A stretch of 64,000 nt of DNA from Burkholderiaceae bacterium (GCA_017983955.1 JAGOAJ010000014.1:28906-92905); one strand, 5' to 3'; positions 8,769 to 17,422 are shown, counted from the first letter of the stretch. Made by a program: numbers and translations. Notes: generated from the letters alone by a model not told the origin.

Positions 8769-9233
8769 TCATAGAGGGACGTGCACGCCTGGCCCCAGGT
8801 CTTGCGTGTGCAACACAAGTTCACGATCTTGCAGTTTCGGGGAAGTGGGTTGTGCTAGATCAATGGTGTCTATGTATGTACCAATGGCAAGAATGGAAGA
8901 TGTCCCGTTCGGATTAGTCTGAAAAACGGCGACTTTGCTACGAGTCCGGATTTTATTGGGCTCTATTTCCGTCACATTGGTTACCGTGGCATGGCGACTC
9001 AGCTTGGCGTCCACTCGAACGTGCTCGGGAATCATCTTGATCAACATCTCGAAGCCTTTGCGATCATGCTGAAGCCACACCATATCTTTGCCTAGATCCG
9101 GACTAAATGTCCTGACGACATACTCGAAATCGGACGAGCATTGCTCGAGAAACTCACCGAATCGCTCTTCGTCCAGTAGCTCACATGTCTGGCCTATGAA
9201 ATCGGTCGCCGTGGCTCTTGCCGTACTGTTCAT
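8769..9233 (-). CDS. Ring-hydroxylating dioxygenase beta subunit
   Basis: Small, structural subunit of the alpha3-beta3 oxygenase, 154 residues, with the NTF2-like/SnoaL-like fold of this family (LLDEERFGEFLEQCSSDFEYVV, then RHATVTNVTEIEP and KVAVFQTN). Two ATGs occur at 9239 and 9233. AGGAG touches the first but lies 6 nt before the second, so 9233 is preferred. It is 9 bp downstream of the alpha-subunit stop, as expected for stoichiometric expression. Similarity to well-known beta subunits is modest, so the call rests on fold pattern and position. Confidence 0.82.
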   Translation of the reverse strand: MNSTARATATDFIGQTCELLDEERFGEFLEQCSSDFEYVVRTFSPDLGKDMVWLQHDRKGFEMLIKMIPEHVRVDAKLSRHATVTNVTEIEPNKIRTRSKVAVFQTNPNGTSSILAIGTYIDTIDLAQPTSPKLQDRELVLHTQDLGPGVHVPL

Positions 9234-9242
9234 TCTCATCTC

Positions 9243-10472
9243 CTAAGACTGAGCAAAGGCAGGCTCCATGCCTGCTTCGACCTTTGCGCGTACATCGAAT
9301 GGATCACTGGCCTGTCGATTCATTTTCTTTCCCCAGACCCTGTAGTACGCACGCATGATCTCGTCGTCTTGCGCTAGCAAATTCTCATGTCGGGCAATCA
9401 AACCGTACCTAGAGGCACCATGTACGCTGGACCTTTGCACGGCCTCCACAAAAATCAGATCTTCGGGAAGGTTTCTACCCAACGGTCCCCATATTTGATT
9501 GTGGTGCTTACGGCGTTCCTTACGATCATCAGGCGACTCGCCCTTGATACCCAACCCACGTTGTTCAACTATCGTCAGCCCCGGCGCAATAGGCGTGCTC
9601 GTGTCGATTCTGACGTTCGTAGCTCGAACAATTATGGTGGTATTGGGAAATAGATCTGCGAAGCGGAACTCTCCCGGCGTTAACCCCGGTAACTCTAGAG
9701 CATCACGTGCGGAAAAACCTTTGTAATTTTGATACTTAACCTGGAAGGGACGCATGGTTCCATGCCCCTCAGGGTGGATTTGCCACGTACGCTCGTGGTA
9801 CCCGTCTACAGCGATACTCGTTGCCCTGTTAACTACATGCCCCCACTCGTGGTAAAGCTCCATGTTGGTTTCATGCCATTGCTTCCAGTTCGCTTTGACG
9901 ATCGCCCGATGTAAATGAAATACCTCAAGTGGCTGGGTTCCCATACACTCCTCAAGGTGCTCCATCGCGTTACCAATGTGATCAAGAAAATCATCGGCGG
10001 CGTCGTTGAGACTAACAAAATAAAGGCCCAGCTTCTCCGCAATACGGACCTTACGCAAGCCGCAGGAATCTTGGTTAAAGCCTACTTTGGTATACCCCTC
10101 CGGTCGAGTGATGTGCGTGCAACTTCCTTTATCGTCGAACGACCATAGGTGAAAGAAGCAAGTAAGGTGACGCGCATTGCCGCGTCGTGCTCGTACCAAT
10201 GGGGCGCCCCGATGGGGGCAGGCGTTCACGAACGCACGAACCTGTCCGTCAGCTCCGCGCAAGAGCACAACGGAGACGCCAGCGACATCAGTTACTCGAT
10301 AATCTCCTGGATCTGGCATCTCACTTTCATGACACGCGAATTTCCATGCCTTTGCAAAGATATTCTTTCGTTCTTCATCAAGAATCTGCTGACTTGTATA
10401 TATCGCACTGTCAACATAGTGATCTGAGGGCACGGGCGGCGGTGACGCCCACTCAGTACCATTCTTAGCCAT
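9243..10472 (-). CDS. Ring-hydroxylating dioxygenase alpha (catalytic) subunit
   Basis: Rieske non-haem iron oxygenase, 409 residues. The Rieske domain shows C85-P-H87 and C105-F-F-H108. The catalytic domain holds the iron site in NWKQWHETNMELYHEWGH. The ligand histidines would be H208 and H212 (H-x3-H; naphthalene dioxygenase has H-x4-H). The bridging acidic residue before them is Glu205 where most relatives have Asp. It starts with a good GGAG site 20 bp after the iclR stop. With beta, reductase and Rieske ferredoxin it forms a complete three-component enzyme. The substrate is unknown; an imported organic acid is likely because a TRAP transporter is in the same operon. Confidence 0.92.
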   Translation of the reverse strand: MAKNGTEWASPPPVPSDHYVDSAIYTSQQILDEERKNIFAKAWKFACHESEMPDPGDYRVTDVAGVSVVLLRGADGQVRAFVNACPHRGAPLVRARRGNARHLTCFFHLWSFDDKGSCTHITRPEGYTKVGFNQDSCGLRKVRIAEKLGLYFVSLNDAADDFLDHIGNAMEHLEECMGTQPLEVFHLHRAIVKANWKQWHETNMELYHEWGHVVNRATSIAVDGYHERTWQIHPEGHGTMRPFQVKYQNYKGFSARDALELPGLTPGEFRFADLFPNTTIIVRATNVRIDTSTPIAPGLTIVEQRGLGIKGESPDDRKERRKHHNQIWGPLGRNLPEDLIFVEAVQRSSVHGASRYGLIARHENLLAQDDEIMRAYYRVWGKKMNRQASDPFDVRAKVEAGMEPAFAQS

Positions 10473-10492
10473 ATCTAGTCTCCTTAGTGTTC

Positions 10493-11371
10493 TTACCGGT
10501 CAGACTCATCTCTGAAGCCGACTTGTTGGACATTGGTTGTAGAATTGAACATAAAAAATAATGAACGCAGGTCGGGACCGCTGTGCGAAAGCAAGGAAGC
10601 AGACGTGCGCATAGCAAAACCGATTTCCTTTTCTCTGTCTGACGTAATAGCATCCGAGCGTGCCGTGATAGCCAGGCACCCAAGTATTTTTTGCGAATAC
10701 ATCAACGGCGCTGCCATAGAGGTAATTCCGAGGTAGGGTTCATCTCGGCCCACTGAGTACCCTTGTTGCCGAACCTCTGACAAAGCCTCAGCAAACTGTG
10801 CAGGACTAATCGCCGTTTTCGGAGTAACAGCCTCGTAAGGCCCGTTTCCTAGCAGAGCGGCCCGTTCCTTATCGGTCTTCCACGCAACCAATATCTTCCC
10901 CGTAGCCGAAGCGTGAAGCGGGCTATCGAGCCACGTATCGTAATAGGGCACCAGTTGATGTGCACCGCGTGCGACGTCCACCGTCATTCGTTTATCGCCT
11001 ACAAAAATGATCAGCGTTGTGGTTTGGCCTGACGTATCGCGTAATGACTCGAGAATCGGTCGGGCCGTTCGCCGAAGTTCGCTGATGGGGTGCAGGAGAC
11101 GCAAAGTAGACAATGCCCGAGGACCGGCCATGTAACGCTTCGTGTTCTCCTCTCTTGCCGCGTAGCCTAAATCAATAAGCGTCTGTAAGAGTCTATGCGT
11201 GCTTGAGGTATCAAAGCCGGAAATTGCCGCCAAATCGGTCAGGCTCACCGGTGCCAGTGACTCAAGCAACAACTCAACAAGACACAAGCCTTTTTGTAAT
11301 GAACCTACCGCGCCTTTAAGTTCCGGTCTCTTCTCAGACGCTATGTCTTTCTTAGGATCTGCCTTGGCCAT
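10493..11371 (-). CDS. IclR family transcriptional regulator
   Basis: Regulator of 292 residues. The N-terminal winged helix-turn-helix is at about residues 25-85 (SLQKGLCLVELLLES...TDLAAISGFDTSSTHRLLQTLIDLGYA). The C-terminal effector-binding IclR domain contains SPLHASATGKILVAW and LGITSMAAPL. It is the first gene of the cassette, 20 bp before the dioxygenase alpha gene and on the same strand, so it probably controls its own operon. A clean dyad sits 18 bp upstream of its start. IclR proteins in such settings usually sense the aromatic substrate or an early product (family knowledge). Confidence 0.92.
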   Translation of the reverse strand: MAKADPKKDIASEKRPELKGAVGSLQKGLCLVELLLESLAPVSLTDLAAISGFDTSSTHRLLQTLIDLGYAAREENTKRYMAGPRALSTLRLLHPISELRRTARPILESLRDTSGQTTTLIIFVGDKRMTVDVARGAHQLVPYYDTWLDSPLHASATGKILVAWKTDKERAALLGNGPYEAVTPKTAISPAQFAEALSEVRQQGYSVGRDEPYLGITSMAAPLMYSQKILGCLAITARSDAITSDREKEIGFAMRTSASLLSHSGPDLRSLFFMFNSTTNVQQVGFRDESDR

Positions 11372-11388
11372 CTAATTTCCTTTTTTAC

Positions 11389-11409
11389 TGGTTAAGTTTT
11401 CGTTAACCA
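11389..11409 (-). promoter_or_regulatory. Putative IclR operator upstream of iclR-dioxygenase operon
   Basis: Perfect dyad TGGTTAA-N7-TTAACCA, 18 bp before the iclR start codon. IclR-family proteins bind palindromic sites of this size, and the location suits autoregulation and control of the whole operon. No footprint or second copy supports it, so this is position-based inference. Confidence 0.45.
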
Positions 11410-11774
11410 ACAAGATAATTGCAATAATAGGGAATTTCATTTCAACTAACAATAATATTTCTTGATTTATAGGGAAAACCATAATGCTAGAGCCAATAGT
11501 TTCGCCATAGACCTTAGGCCTCGTCGCTCATATTGCGTTACGAGCTCACTCTTTAGGAACCTTCTATGGACTCACCATGATTTCAGAAACAGCAACTCGG
11601 CTCGCGCGCACACTGCCTCCGTCGAGCGACCGGGTTACCGAAGAAACCCCTAGCAGTAAGCTCAACAACAAACGTTTGAATACGCGTTTCACGCGGTTAG
11701 TAAGTGATCAGTGAAAGGTTGTAAGTTAACTCCTTTCATTTGCTTGCCAAGACTAGACCAACATGAAAGCAGCC

Positions 11775-11806
11775 TATCGCTTCCTACCCAATGGAAGGAA
11801 GCGATA
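11775..11806. other. 11-bp inverted repeat (hairpin)
   Basis: Arms TATCGCTTCCT and AGGAAGCGATA with a 10-nt loop, about 190 bp beyond the stop of the second TRAP large permease. A second short hairpin follows at 11817-11831. Either a Rho-independent-like end without a U tract, or a protein-binding dyad. Confidence 0.4.
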
Positions 11807-11994
11807 AGCACGGGCTACTCTCAAAGAGAGTCGTTGTTGGCTGGGGAATCTACACGAGTCAACAGAGCTGTTGACACCAGTCACAGTGTGGATATGTTGG
11901 CAACCAGGGGGCATGTGCCAAATTATCGTAAGCCACTAAAACGAAACACTGTCATAAGGCCCTAAAGTCCGGCACGAGTTAATCAAACTGCGCG

Positions 11995-13272
11995 CTAGCC
12001 ATACACCAAGACCTTGAAGAACAGGCTAATTTGGGGCATATAAGTAATCAGCATCAGGCAGGTCACCACCACAGCGACAAAAGGCAGCAAGGGCCTGATC
12101 AATCGTTCTAGCGGTATATTCGCCACCGTGCAGGCAGCAAACAGATTGACCCCGAACGGCGGTGTCACCATACCCAAGGCCAGGTTGACCACCATGATGA
12201 CCCCAAAGTGCGCTGGATCAACCCCGAACTGCATAGCCACGGGCAGCAGCAACGGAGCCAGCACGACAATGGACGCCGAGGTTTCGATAAACATGCCTAT
12301 CAAGAACAGAGCAAGGTTTACCCCCAATAGGAAGGTGTACTTGTCACTGAAAATATGACCTAACCATTCGCCCAACGCGGCCGGTATACCGGCGCGATTC
12401 AACAAAAACCCGAATACGCCAGCATTGGCGATAATAAACATAATGACGGCTGTGGAAATCACCGACCTATGTAAGGTTTTAGAAAGGTTAGCAAAGGTTA
12501 GGCGACGATAGATAAAAATCCCCACCACCAAGGCATACACCACGGCAACGGCTGACGCCTCTGTTGGCGTAAATATGCCGCCGTAAATACCGCCCAGAAT
12601 AATTCCCGGCATTAACAGCGCCAACCAGGCGCGCTTAAACGCTGGCCAAAGGCCCAGCCTGCCAACGCCGTCGTTCTTGCCATACCCATGGCGACGGGCA
12701 TAAAACCACACATACAAGCCCAGTGCGAACCCTATAAGCAGGCCAGGCCCTATACCGGCAATAAATAATTCACCCACAGACGTATCGGTTGCCACGGCAA
12801 ACAAAATCATGGGTATGGACGGCGGAATAATCACGCCCAGCTCTGCGGCCGTGGCCTGCAGCGACGCCGCAAAAGGCTTGGGGTAACCGTGCTTGACCAT
12901 GGCGGGTATCAAGATGGCCCCCACGGCAAACGTAGTTGCCACGCTGGACCCAGCCACAGCGGCAAATATCATGCAGGTCAACACGCAACTGATGGCCAAG
13001 CCGCCCTGCAGGCCACCCACCACGCTTTTGGCGAAGTCCACCATGCGTTCAGAAATGCCGCCCGCCTCCATCAGGTTGCCGGCCAATATAAAAAACGGCA
13101 CAGCTACCAAGGGGTATTTATCCAGTGACGCATAAATTTGCTGCGCCACCACCAACCATGTCATATTCCCATCCCAGGCTACGCCCAGCATGCTGGCCAG
13201 GCCTATGGCCACAGCCACTGGCACCGACAGGCCAAAGAACAACAACATGGATACAACCATCAACTGAGGCAT
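11995..13272 (-). CDS. TRAP transporter large permease (DctM family), cassette 2
   Basis: Membrane protein of 425 residues. Family features include AVPFFILAGNLMEAGGISERMVDFA, FAAVAGSSVATTFAVGAILIPAM and LGVIIPPSIPMILFAVATDTS; the PPSIP segment and the glycine-rich GMVTPPFGVNLF near the end are typical of C4-dicarboxylate-type DctM. It is the last gene of a minus-strand P-Q-M operon. No metabolic gene is cotranscribed, so the substrate cannot be guessed from context. Confidence 0.93.
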   Translation of the reverse strand: MPQLMVVSMLLFFGLSVPVAVAIGLASMLGVAWDGNMTWLVVAQQIYASLDKYPLVAVPFFILAGNLMEAGGISERMVDFAKSVVGGLQGGLAISCVLTCMIFAAVAGSSVATTFAVGAILIPAMVKHGYPKPFAASLQATAAELGVIIPPSIPMILFAVATDTSVGELFIAGIGPGLLIGFALGLYVWFYARRHGYGKNDGVGRLGLWPAFKRAWLALLMPGIILGGIYGGIFTPTEASAVAVVYALVVGIFIYRRLTFANLSKTLHRSVISTAVIMFIIANAGVFGFLLNRAGIPAALGEWLGHIFSDKYTFLLGVNLALFLIGMFIETSASIVVLAPLLLPVAMQFGVDPAHFGVIMVVNLALGMVTPPFGVNLFAACTVANIPLERLIRPLLPFVAVVVTCLMLITYMPQISLFFKVLVYG

Positions 13273-13300
13273 GCTTACACCTGATCGCGGATATTTTTAA

Positions 13301-13795
13301 TTAAATGACGGTGTCATCAACGATGGCCTGCCGAGGACCTTGGGCCCAATGCGCCACTACGCCAATAATGGCCAGCGTCATGCCTATAGGAATGGCAACG
13401 TATATCCAGGAAATGGACATGTCCAGACTGGGCATGGTCTGAAACCGCACCCGCCATGTCATTTGGCCGCCTACCCAGGCCATAAAGCCCAGAAAACAGA
13501 CGGTAATGAATAAAATGACATGTTCCAGCTTGCGCTTATTACGTGGTGCAAGAATGCTGTGCAGCATTTCCACGCTAAGCATGGCCCCTTGGCGAAACGC
13601 CATGGACACACCCAGCATCACAGTCCAAATTAGCGCAGCACGTGTCCAGGCTTCGCTCCAGTCGGCAGGAGTCTCCAACACAAAGCGTGCCAGCACCTGA
13701 TAAAAGCCTGCAGCTACCGCTGACAACAACAAAAGCTGGGTAATGATAGACACCAGTCTAAACAGACGGCGGTCCAGAGTATGAAGTAATGACAC
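13301..13795 (-). CDS. TRAP transporter small permease (DctQ family), cassette 2
   Basis: Protein of 164 residues with four membrane segments and the family pattern FYQVLARFVLETPADWSEAWTR early in the chain. Starts with GTG at 13795 behind GGAAA. It lies 28 bp upstream of the large permease gene and is separated from the binding-protein gene by a hairpin-bearing gap of 119 bp. Confidence 0.88.
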   Translation of the reverse strand: MSLLHTLDRRLFRLVSIITQLLLLSAVAAGFYQVLARFVLETPADWSEAWTRAALIWTVMLGVSMAFRQGAMLSVEMLHSILAPRNKRKLEHVILFITVCFLGFMAWVGGQMTWRVRFQTMPSLDMSISWIYVAIPIGMTLAIIGVVAHWAQGPRQAIVDDTVI

Positions 13796-13850
13796 GGAAA
13801 TTTCCTGTGTTCTGTACTAGGCGCAATATAGGCCAGGAAAAACAACAACA

Positions 13851-13900
13851 CGGCGGGTTATGTATCTGTATCTATTACTAGTCCCAGATACATACCGCCG
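13851..13900 (-). other. Intercistronic stem-loop between dctP and dctQ of cassette 2
   Basis: Inverted repeat with arms CGGCGG-gt-TATGTATCTG and CAGATACATA-CCGCCG: 16 paired bases, a 2-nt bulge and a 16-nt loop. It lies directly after the DctP stop and before DctQ. Stem-loops in this position often protect the binding-protein mRNA or cut read-through, so receptor exceeds permease. There is no T tract, so it is probably a partial terminator or a processing site. Confidence 0.6.
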
Positions 13901-13914
13901 CGAAACAGTATGAA

Positions 13915-14886
13915 TTACTTGGTGTTCTGGATGGACTCAACCAATTCCTGACCAAACTGTTTGTAGTACTGCGGGTACACCGGCTGTACAGCCTTCACAA
14001 ACGCAGCATGATCCACCGTATTGACCTGCATGCCTTGTTTTTTAACTTCTTCTATGCCGCTTGTTTCGATGTCATCAACGTAGGTACGCATGGCCAAGGC
14101 AGACTGGTGGCCTGCATCGGCAAACTTAGCCTTGTCAGCATCAGATAAGCCGTTGTAAACATTGGGGGACATCAGCACCAAGGCGGGGCCGTAAACGTGG
14201 GCGGTCAACGACAAGTATTTTTGCAACTGCGGCAGCTTGGCCGACACGATTACGGACATGGGATTTTCCTGGCCGTCTATAGTGCCTTGCTGCAAGGCCG
14301 TGGCGACCTCAGGCCAGGCCATAGGGGTAGCCAAGATACCCAACTCGCGGAAGGCTGCAATGTGTATAGGGTTTTCCGTGGTGCGGATTTTTAGACCCTT
14401 GGCATCTGCAGGTGTAGTTACTGGACGCACGTTATTGGTCAGTTGGCGAAAGCCCTGCTCACCCCAGGCCAAGGCCACCAGGCCGCGCTTGGGAAATTCG
14501 GTCAGCATTTTTTTACCAATATCGCCATCCAGCACTTTACGTGCATGGTCAAGGTCGCGGAATAGGAAGGGGATATCAAATACGCCCGTGGCTGGTACAA
14601 AGTTCAACGTTGCACCCGTTGACACGATGGCCAAGTCTATCGTACCCAGCTGCAGGCCTTCGATAACCTCGCGTTCACCGCCTAGTGCACTATTGGGAAA
14701 CTGTTGTACTTTAAAGTCTGAACCGTTCAGAGCTTTCGCAAAAGCGTCGGCGCCTGCACCATAGTGCGAACTGGTCGATAGTGCGTACGCCATCTTCAGA
14801 GTGGTTTCCGCGGTCACAGGGGTAGCAGCAAAAAGGCCTGCAGCGGACACCGCCAGCAGCACATTAGATAACCAGGATTTACGCAT
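13915..14886 (-). CDS. TRAP transporter substrate-binding protein (DctP family), cassette 2
   Basis: Periplasmic receptor of 323 residues with a signal peptide of about 26 residues (MRKSWLSNVLLAVSAAGLFA then ATPVTA). Domain signals are FPNSALGGEREVIEGLQLGTIDLA, WGEQGFRQLTNN and LKIRTTENPIH, whose Arg is the usual carboxylate ligand, followed by QQGTIDGQENP. This is the DctP/SiaP-like subgroup. First gene of its operon. Confidence 0.93.
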   Translation of the reverse strand: MRKSWLSNVLLAVSAAGLFAATPVTAETTLKMAYALSTSSHYGAGADAFAKALNGSDFKVQQFPNSALGGEREVIEGLQLGTIDLAIVSTGATLNFVPATGVFDIPFLFRDLDHARKVLDGDIGKKMLTEFPKRGLVALAWGEQGFRQLTNNVRPVTTPADAKGLKIRTTENPIHIAAFRELGILATPMAWPEVATALQQGTIDGQENPMSVIVSAKLPQLQKYLSLTAHVYGPALVLMSPNVYNGLSDADKAKFADAGHQSALAMRTYVDDIETSGIEEVKKQGMQVNTVDHAAFVKAVQPVYPQYYKQFGQELVESIQNTK

Positions 14887-14936
14887 GTTTGAGTTCCATC
14901 ACAGTGTTTGATAAGCCCGACGGGCTGTTATTTGAT

Positions 14937-14954
14937 AGGGCGGCAGGCCGCCCT
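14937..14954. terminator. Hairpin between acetolactate synthase gene and TRAP cassette 2
   Basis: AGGGCGGC-AG-GCCGCCCT stem, with GTTTTT at 14961-14966 on the plus side. The genes on both sides run on the minus strand, where no U tract follows. It probably ends or attenuates transcription from the acetolactate synthase gene before the TRAP operon. A smaller dyad AGCCCG/CGGGCT lies beside it at 14914-14926. Confidence 0.4.
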
Positions 14955-15005
14955 CCCAGTGTTTTTAACAGAAACACCAGAGACAGACTACTGGGGTTTC
15001 TCCGC

Positions 15006-16787
15006 CTAATCCTCGACGTACCAGGTGTCTTCCGACAACATGACCTGTTGATGCCCATAGCCTGCAGGCATCATGGGAAAACAGTTTTCCTGGGCTAACA
15101 CGACTACATCCAAAAAGAACGGCCCGTCATACGCCATGCAAGCAGCCAACGCCGCAGGCAAGTCTGCGGGGTCTTCAACACGGGCGGCGCCCCAGCCAAA
15201 GGCTTTGGCCAACGCTACGAAATCAGGCAGCGACGCGTTATAACTGTGGCTATAACGCCCTTCGTGTATCAGTTCCTGCCACTGGCGCACCATGCCCATA
15301 TGGCCGTTATTGCATAACACGACCTTGACCGGCGTCTGGTGCTGGGTCGCGGTAGCCAGTTCCTGGATGTTCATCAACACCGAGGCGTCGCCACTGACGC
15401 ACACTACCAGCTTGTCGGGGTGGGCCACTTGGGCACCTATAGCTGCAGGCAGTCCATAGCCCATGGTGCCAGCGCCACCTGATGTCAGCCAGCGATTGGG
15501 ACGGTTGAATTTCAGGTATTGCGCAGCCCACATCTGGTGCTGGCCCACGTCGGTAGACACGATGGCATCAGTACCCGTCAGCTCCTGCTCTAGGGCCTGC
15601 ATCAGACGCTGCGGCAAGATGTGCTGGGCCGAATCCGGCACCTTCAAGCAATCCTGGGCCCGCCACACGCCTATGCGTTGCCACCAGTCATCCAGTCGAC
15701 CCGCGGCCAGATCGAACTGATCCAGTTCCTTGCGTAAGGCGCGCAGCAGTGGGTAGCAATCACCCACCATGGCCACATCCGCGCGCACTACCTTGTTGAT
15801 AGAGGCAGGATCGATGTCCAAGTGAATTTTGCTGGCATGAGGACAAAAATCTGACAAACGCCCCGTAATACGGTCATCAAAGCGCGCGCCCACGCAAATA
15901 ATCAGATCGGCATGGTGCATGGACAGGTTGGCTTCCAGCGTGCCGTGCATGCCCAGCATGCCCACAAACAAGGGGTCTTCGGCAGGAAAGCTGCCCAAAC
16001 CCATCAAGGTCAGCGTGCACGGTCCGCCCACATGCTGAACCAGACTGGCAAAGGCATGACAGGCGTCCAGCCCTGAATTGATCAAACCACCGCCACCATA
16101 AAATACGGGGCGACGCGCATTGGCAATCAGGGAGGCAGCCCGTTTAACGGCTGCTTCGGCCGACGGACCCGTAGCGTCCAGGTTGACATCGATGTCGATA
16201 GTGTCGGTCGACGGGCTTGCCGCCGGAACTGGGTGAATTTGTATGTCTTTGGGGAAATCCAGCAAAACAGGCCCAGGACGCCCAGATGTCGTCAACTGAA
16301 AAGCCTTGGCGGTTAGCGCGACCACGTCTTCGCTACGCTTGATTTGGGCATTCCATTTAGTGACCGGGCGTGAAATACCCACCGCATCACATTCCTGGAA
16401 GGCATCCGTGCCTATGGCGCTGGTGGCCACCTGACCGCTGATACACAACACCGGTATAGAGTCGCACAAAGCATCCAACAGGCCCGAAGCGGTATTGGCC
16501 ATGCCTGGCCCTGACGTCACCAGTACTACACCTGGCTTGCCGGTAGAGCGAGCATAGCCTTCGGCGGCATGCATTGCCCCCTGTTCATGCCTGACCAGCA
16601 CGTGGCGTATGCGCGGCTCGGAATACAGCGCGTCGTACAAAGGCAGGACAGCGCCACCAGGGTAGCCAAAGATGGTATCCACGCCATGGGCAATCAGGGT
16701 GTCCAGCATGGCTTGCGCGCCGGTGCGGGCGGGCGATGGTTCAACCGTGTTCGCGACATCGGCTTTTATTTCGTAAGATGTAGACAT
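15006..16787 (-). CDS. Acetolactate synthase large (catalytic) subunit
   Basis: Thiamine-diphosphate enzyme of 593 residues that condenses two pyruvates, or pyruvate and 2-oxobutyrate, in branched-chain amino-acid synthesis. [14 protein letters not shown] and RHEQGA (catalytic Glu68) lie near the N-terminus. [15 protein letters not shown] and [10 protein letters not shown] follow, then the ThDP motif [12 protein letters not shown] with [12 protein letters not shown] around residues 463-505. The IGTDAFQE segment points to the anabolic FAD-containing group. No regulatory subunit gene (ilvN/ilvH) is adjacent, so it may be a second isozyme, and a related ThDP carboligase cannot be excluded. It is divergent from the SET-domain gene. 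Confidence 0.88.
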   Translation of the reverse strand: MSTSYEIKADVANTVEPSPARTGAQAMLDTLIAHGVDTIFGYPGGAVLPLYDALYSEPRIRHVLVRHEQGAMHAAEGYARSTGKPGVVLVTSGPGMANTASGLLDALCDSIPVLCISGQVATSAIGTDAFQECDAVGISRPVTKWNAQIKRSEDVVALTAKAFQLTTSGRPGPVLLDFPKDIQIHPVPAASPSTDTIDIDVNLDATGPSAEAAVKRAASLIANARRPVFYGGGGLINSGLDACHAFASLVQHVGGPCTLTLMGLGSFPAEDPLFVGMLGMHGTLEANLSMHHADLIICVGARFDDRITGRLSDFCPHASKIHLDIDPASINKVVRADVAMVGDCYPLLRALRKELDQFDLAAGRLDDWWQRIGVWRAQDCLKVPDSAQHILPQRLMQALEQELTGTDAIVSTDVGQHQMWAAQYLKFNRPNRWLTSGGAGTMGYGLPAAIGAQVAHPDKLVVCVSGDASVLMNIQELATATQHQTPVKVVLCNNGHMGMVRQWQELIHEGRYSHSYNASLPDFVALAKAFGWGAARVEDPADLPAALAACMAYDGPFFLDVVVLAQENCFPMMPAGYGHQQVMLSEDTWYVED

Positions 16788-16856
16788 CTTGGTAGTTTAT
16801 TCCTATTTAGTGCGCCACAATCCTGTGCCACACACGTCTAGCGGACCTGTTTATCC

Positions 16857-17375
16857 ATGAGTTCAAAACCACTCCCCTGGCACGTCGTGCAGCAATCCAC
16901 CCTACATGGTACCGGTGTTTTCGCCGCACGCAACATTCCCGCCGGCACCCGAATTTTTCAATACGCTGGCAGACGCATCACGGTAGAGCAAGCCGATGCA
17001 CTGCCACCCAGCAATCCCGACGAACCCTTTCATACCTTTTTCTTTTCCCTAAGCTCTGGGAAAATCATTGATGGCGGGCAGCGCGGCAACGACTCACGCT
17101 GGATCAACCATGCCTGCCAGCCCAATTGCGAGGGACAGGAAAACGCCGACGGCACCCGCGTTTATATTGTCGCTTTAGAAGACATCAGCGCCGGTGACGA
17201 ATTGCTGTACGACTACTGCCTGCAAATCGACGAACCCCTAACCCAAGAGCTACGCGACCAATACCGCTGCCTGTGCGGCAGCAGCAATTGCCGAGGCACC
17301 TTGCTGGAAGTGTCCAAAGAAAAACCAGCGACGGGCGGGAAACCCCGGACAGCCAAAAAACCGATAGCGGGGTAG
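16857..17375 (+). CDS. SET domain-containing protein (putative lysine methyltransferase)
   Basis: Compact protein of 172 residues that is almost only a SET domain. GTGVFAARNIPAG is at about 19-31. The SAM/pseudoknot motif RWINHACQPNC is at 81-91 and GDELLYDY at 113-120. A post-SET cysteine cluster C138-L-C140...C145 completes a likely zinc site with Cys91. Bacterial SET proteins of this size occur in Bordetella, Burkholderia and Xanthomonas. The substrate is unknown; histone-like or ribosomal proteins are candidates (inference). It diverges from acetolactate synthase and precedes a TRAP operon that starts 47 bp later on the same strand. Confidence 0.9.
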   Translation: MSSKPLPWHVVQQSTLHGTGVFAARNIPAGTRIFQYAGRRITVEQADALPPSNPDEPFHTFFFSLSSGKIIDGGQRGNDSRWINHACQPNCEGQENADGTRVYIVALEDISAGDELLYDYCLQIDEPLTQELRDQYRCLCGSSNCRGTLLEVSKEKPATGGKPRTAKKPIAG

Positions 17376-17422
17376 GATACGGGCTTCATTGCAACACTAA
17401 CATACATAAGCACGCGTTTTTC

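Larger units (their letters stand above)
11372..11994. other. 623-bp non-coding interval between dioxygenase cassette and second TRAP operon
   Basis: No credible gene on either strand. The part next to iclR is AT-rich and holds the dyad at 11389-11409, so the cassette promoter should lie here. Further on are two hairpin-forming sequences: TATCGCTTCCT / AGGAAGCGATA (11775-11785 and 11796-11806) and ACTCTC / GAGAGT (11817-11831). Neither is followed by a T tract. They may end transcription of the second TRAP operon, whose last stop is at 11995. Confidence 0.6.

Noticed and set aside
11410-11994. Possible pseudogene or small genes in the gap after iclR
   Set aside because: Short open frames on the plus strand show no recognisable motif or start signal; only dyads are evident.
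1548-11994. Integrative element borders (att repeats, integrase, tRNA) around the dioxygenase cassette
   Set aside because: The cassette looks slightly different in composition, but no integrase, transposase, tRNA end or direct repeat was found at its edges.
17273-17422. In-frame extension of the third DctQ into the SET-domain gene
   Set aside because: It would overlap the conserved post-SET region in another frame and adds a non-hydrophobic segment absent from DctQ proteins; the ATG at 17423 fits better.
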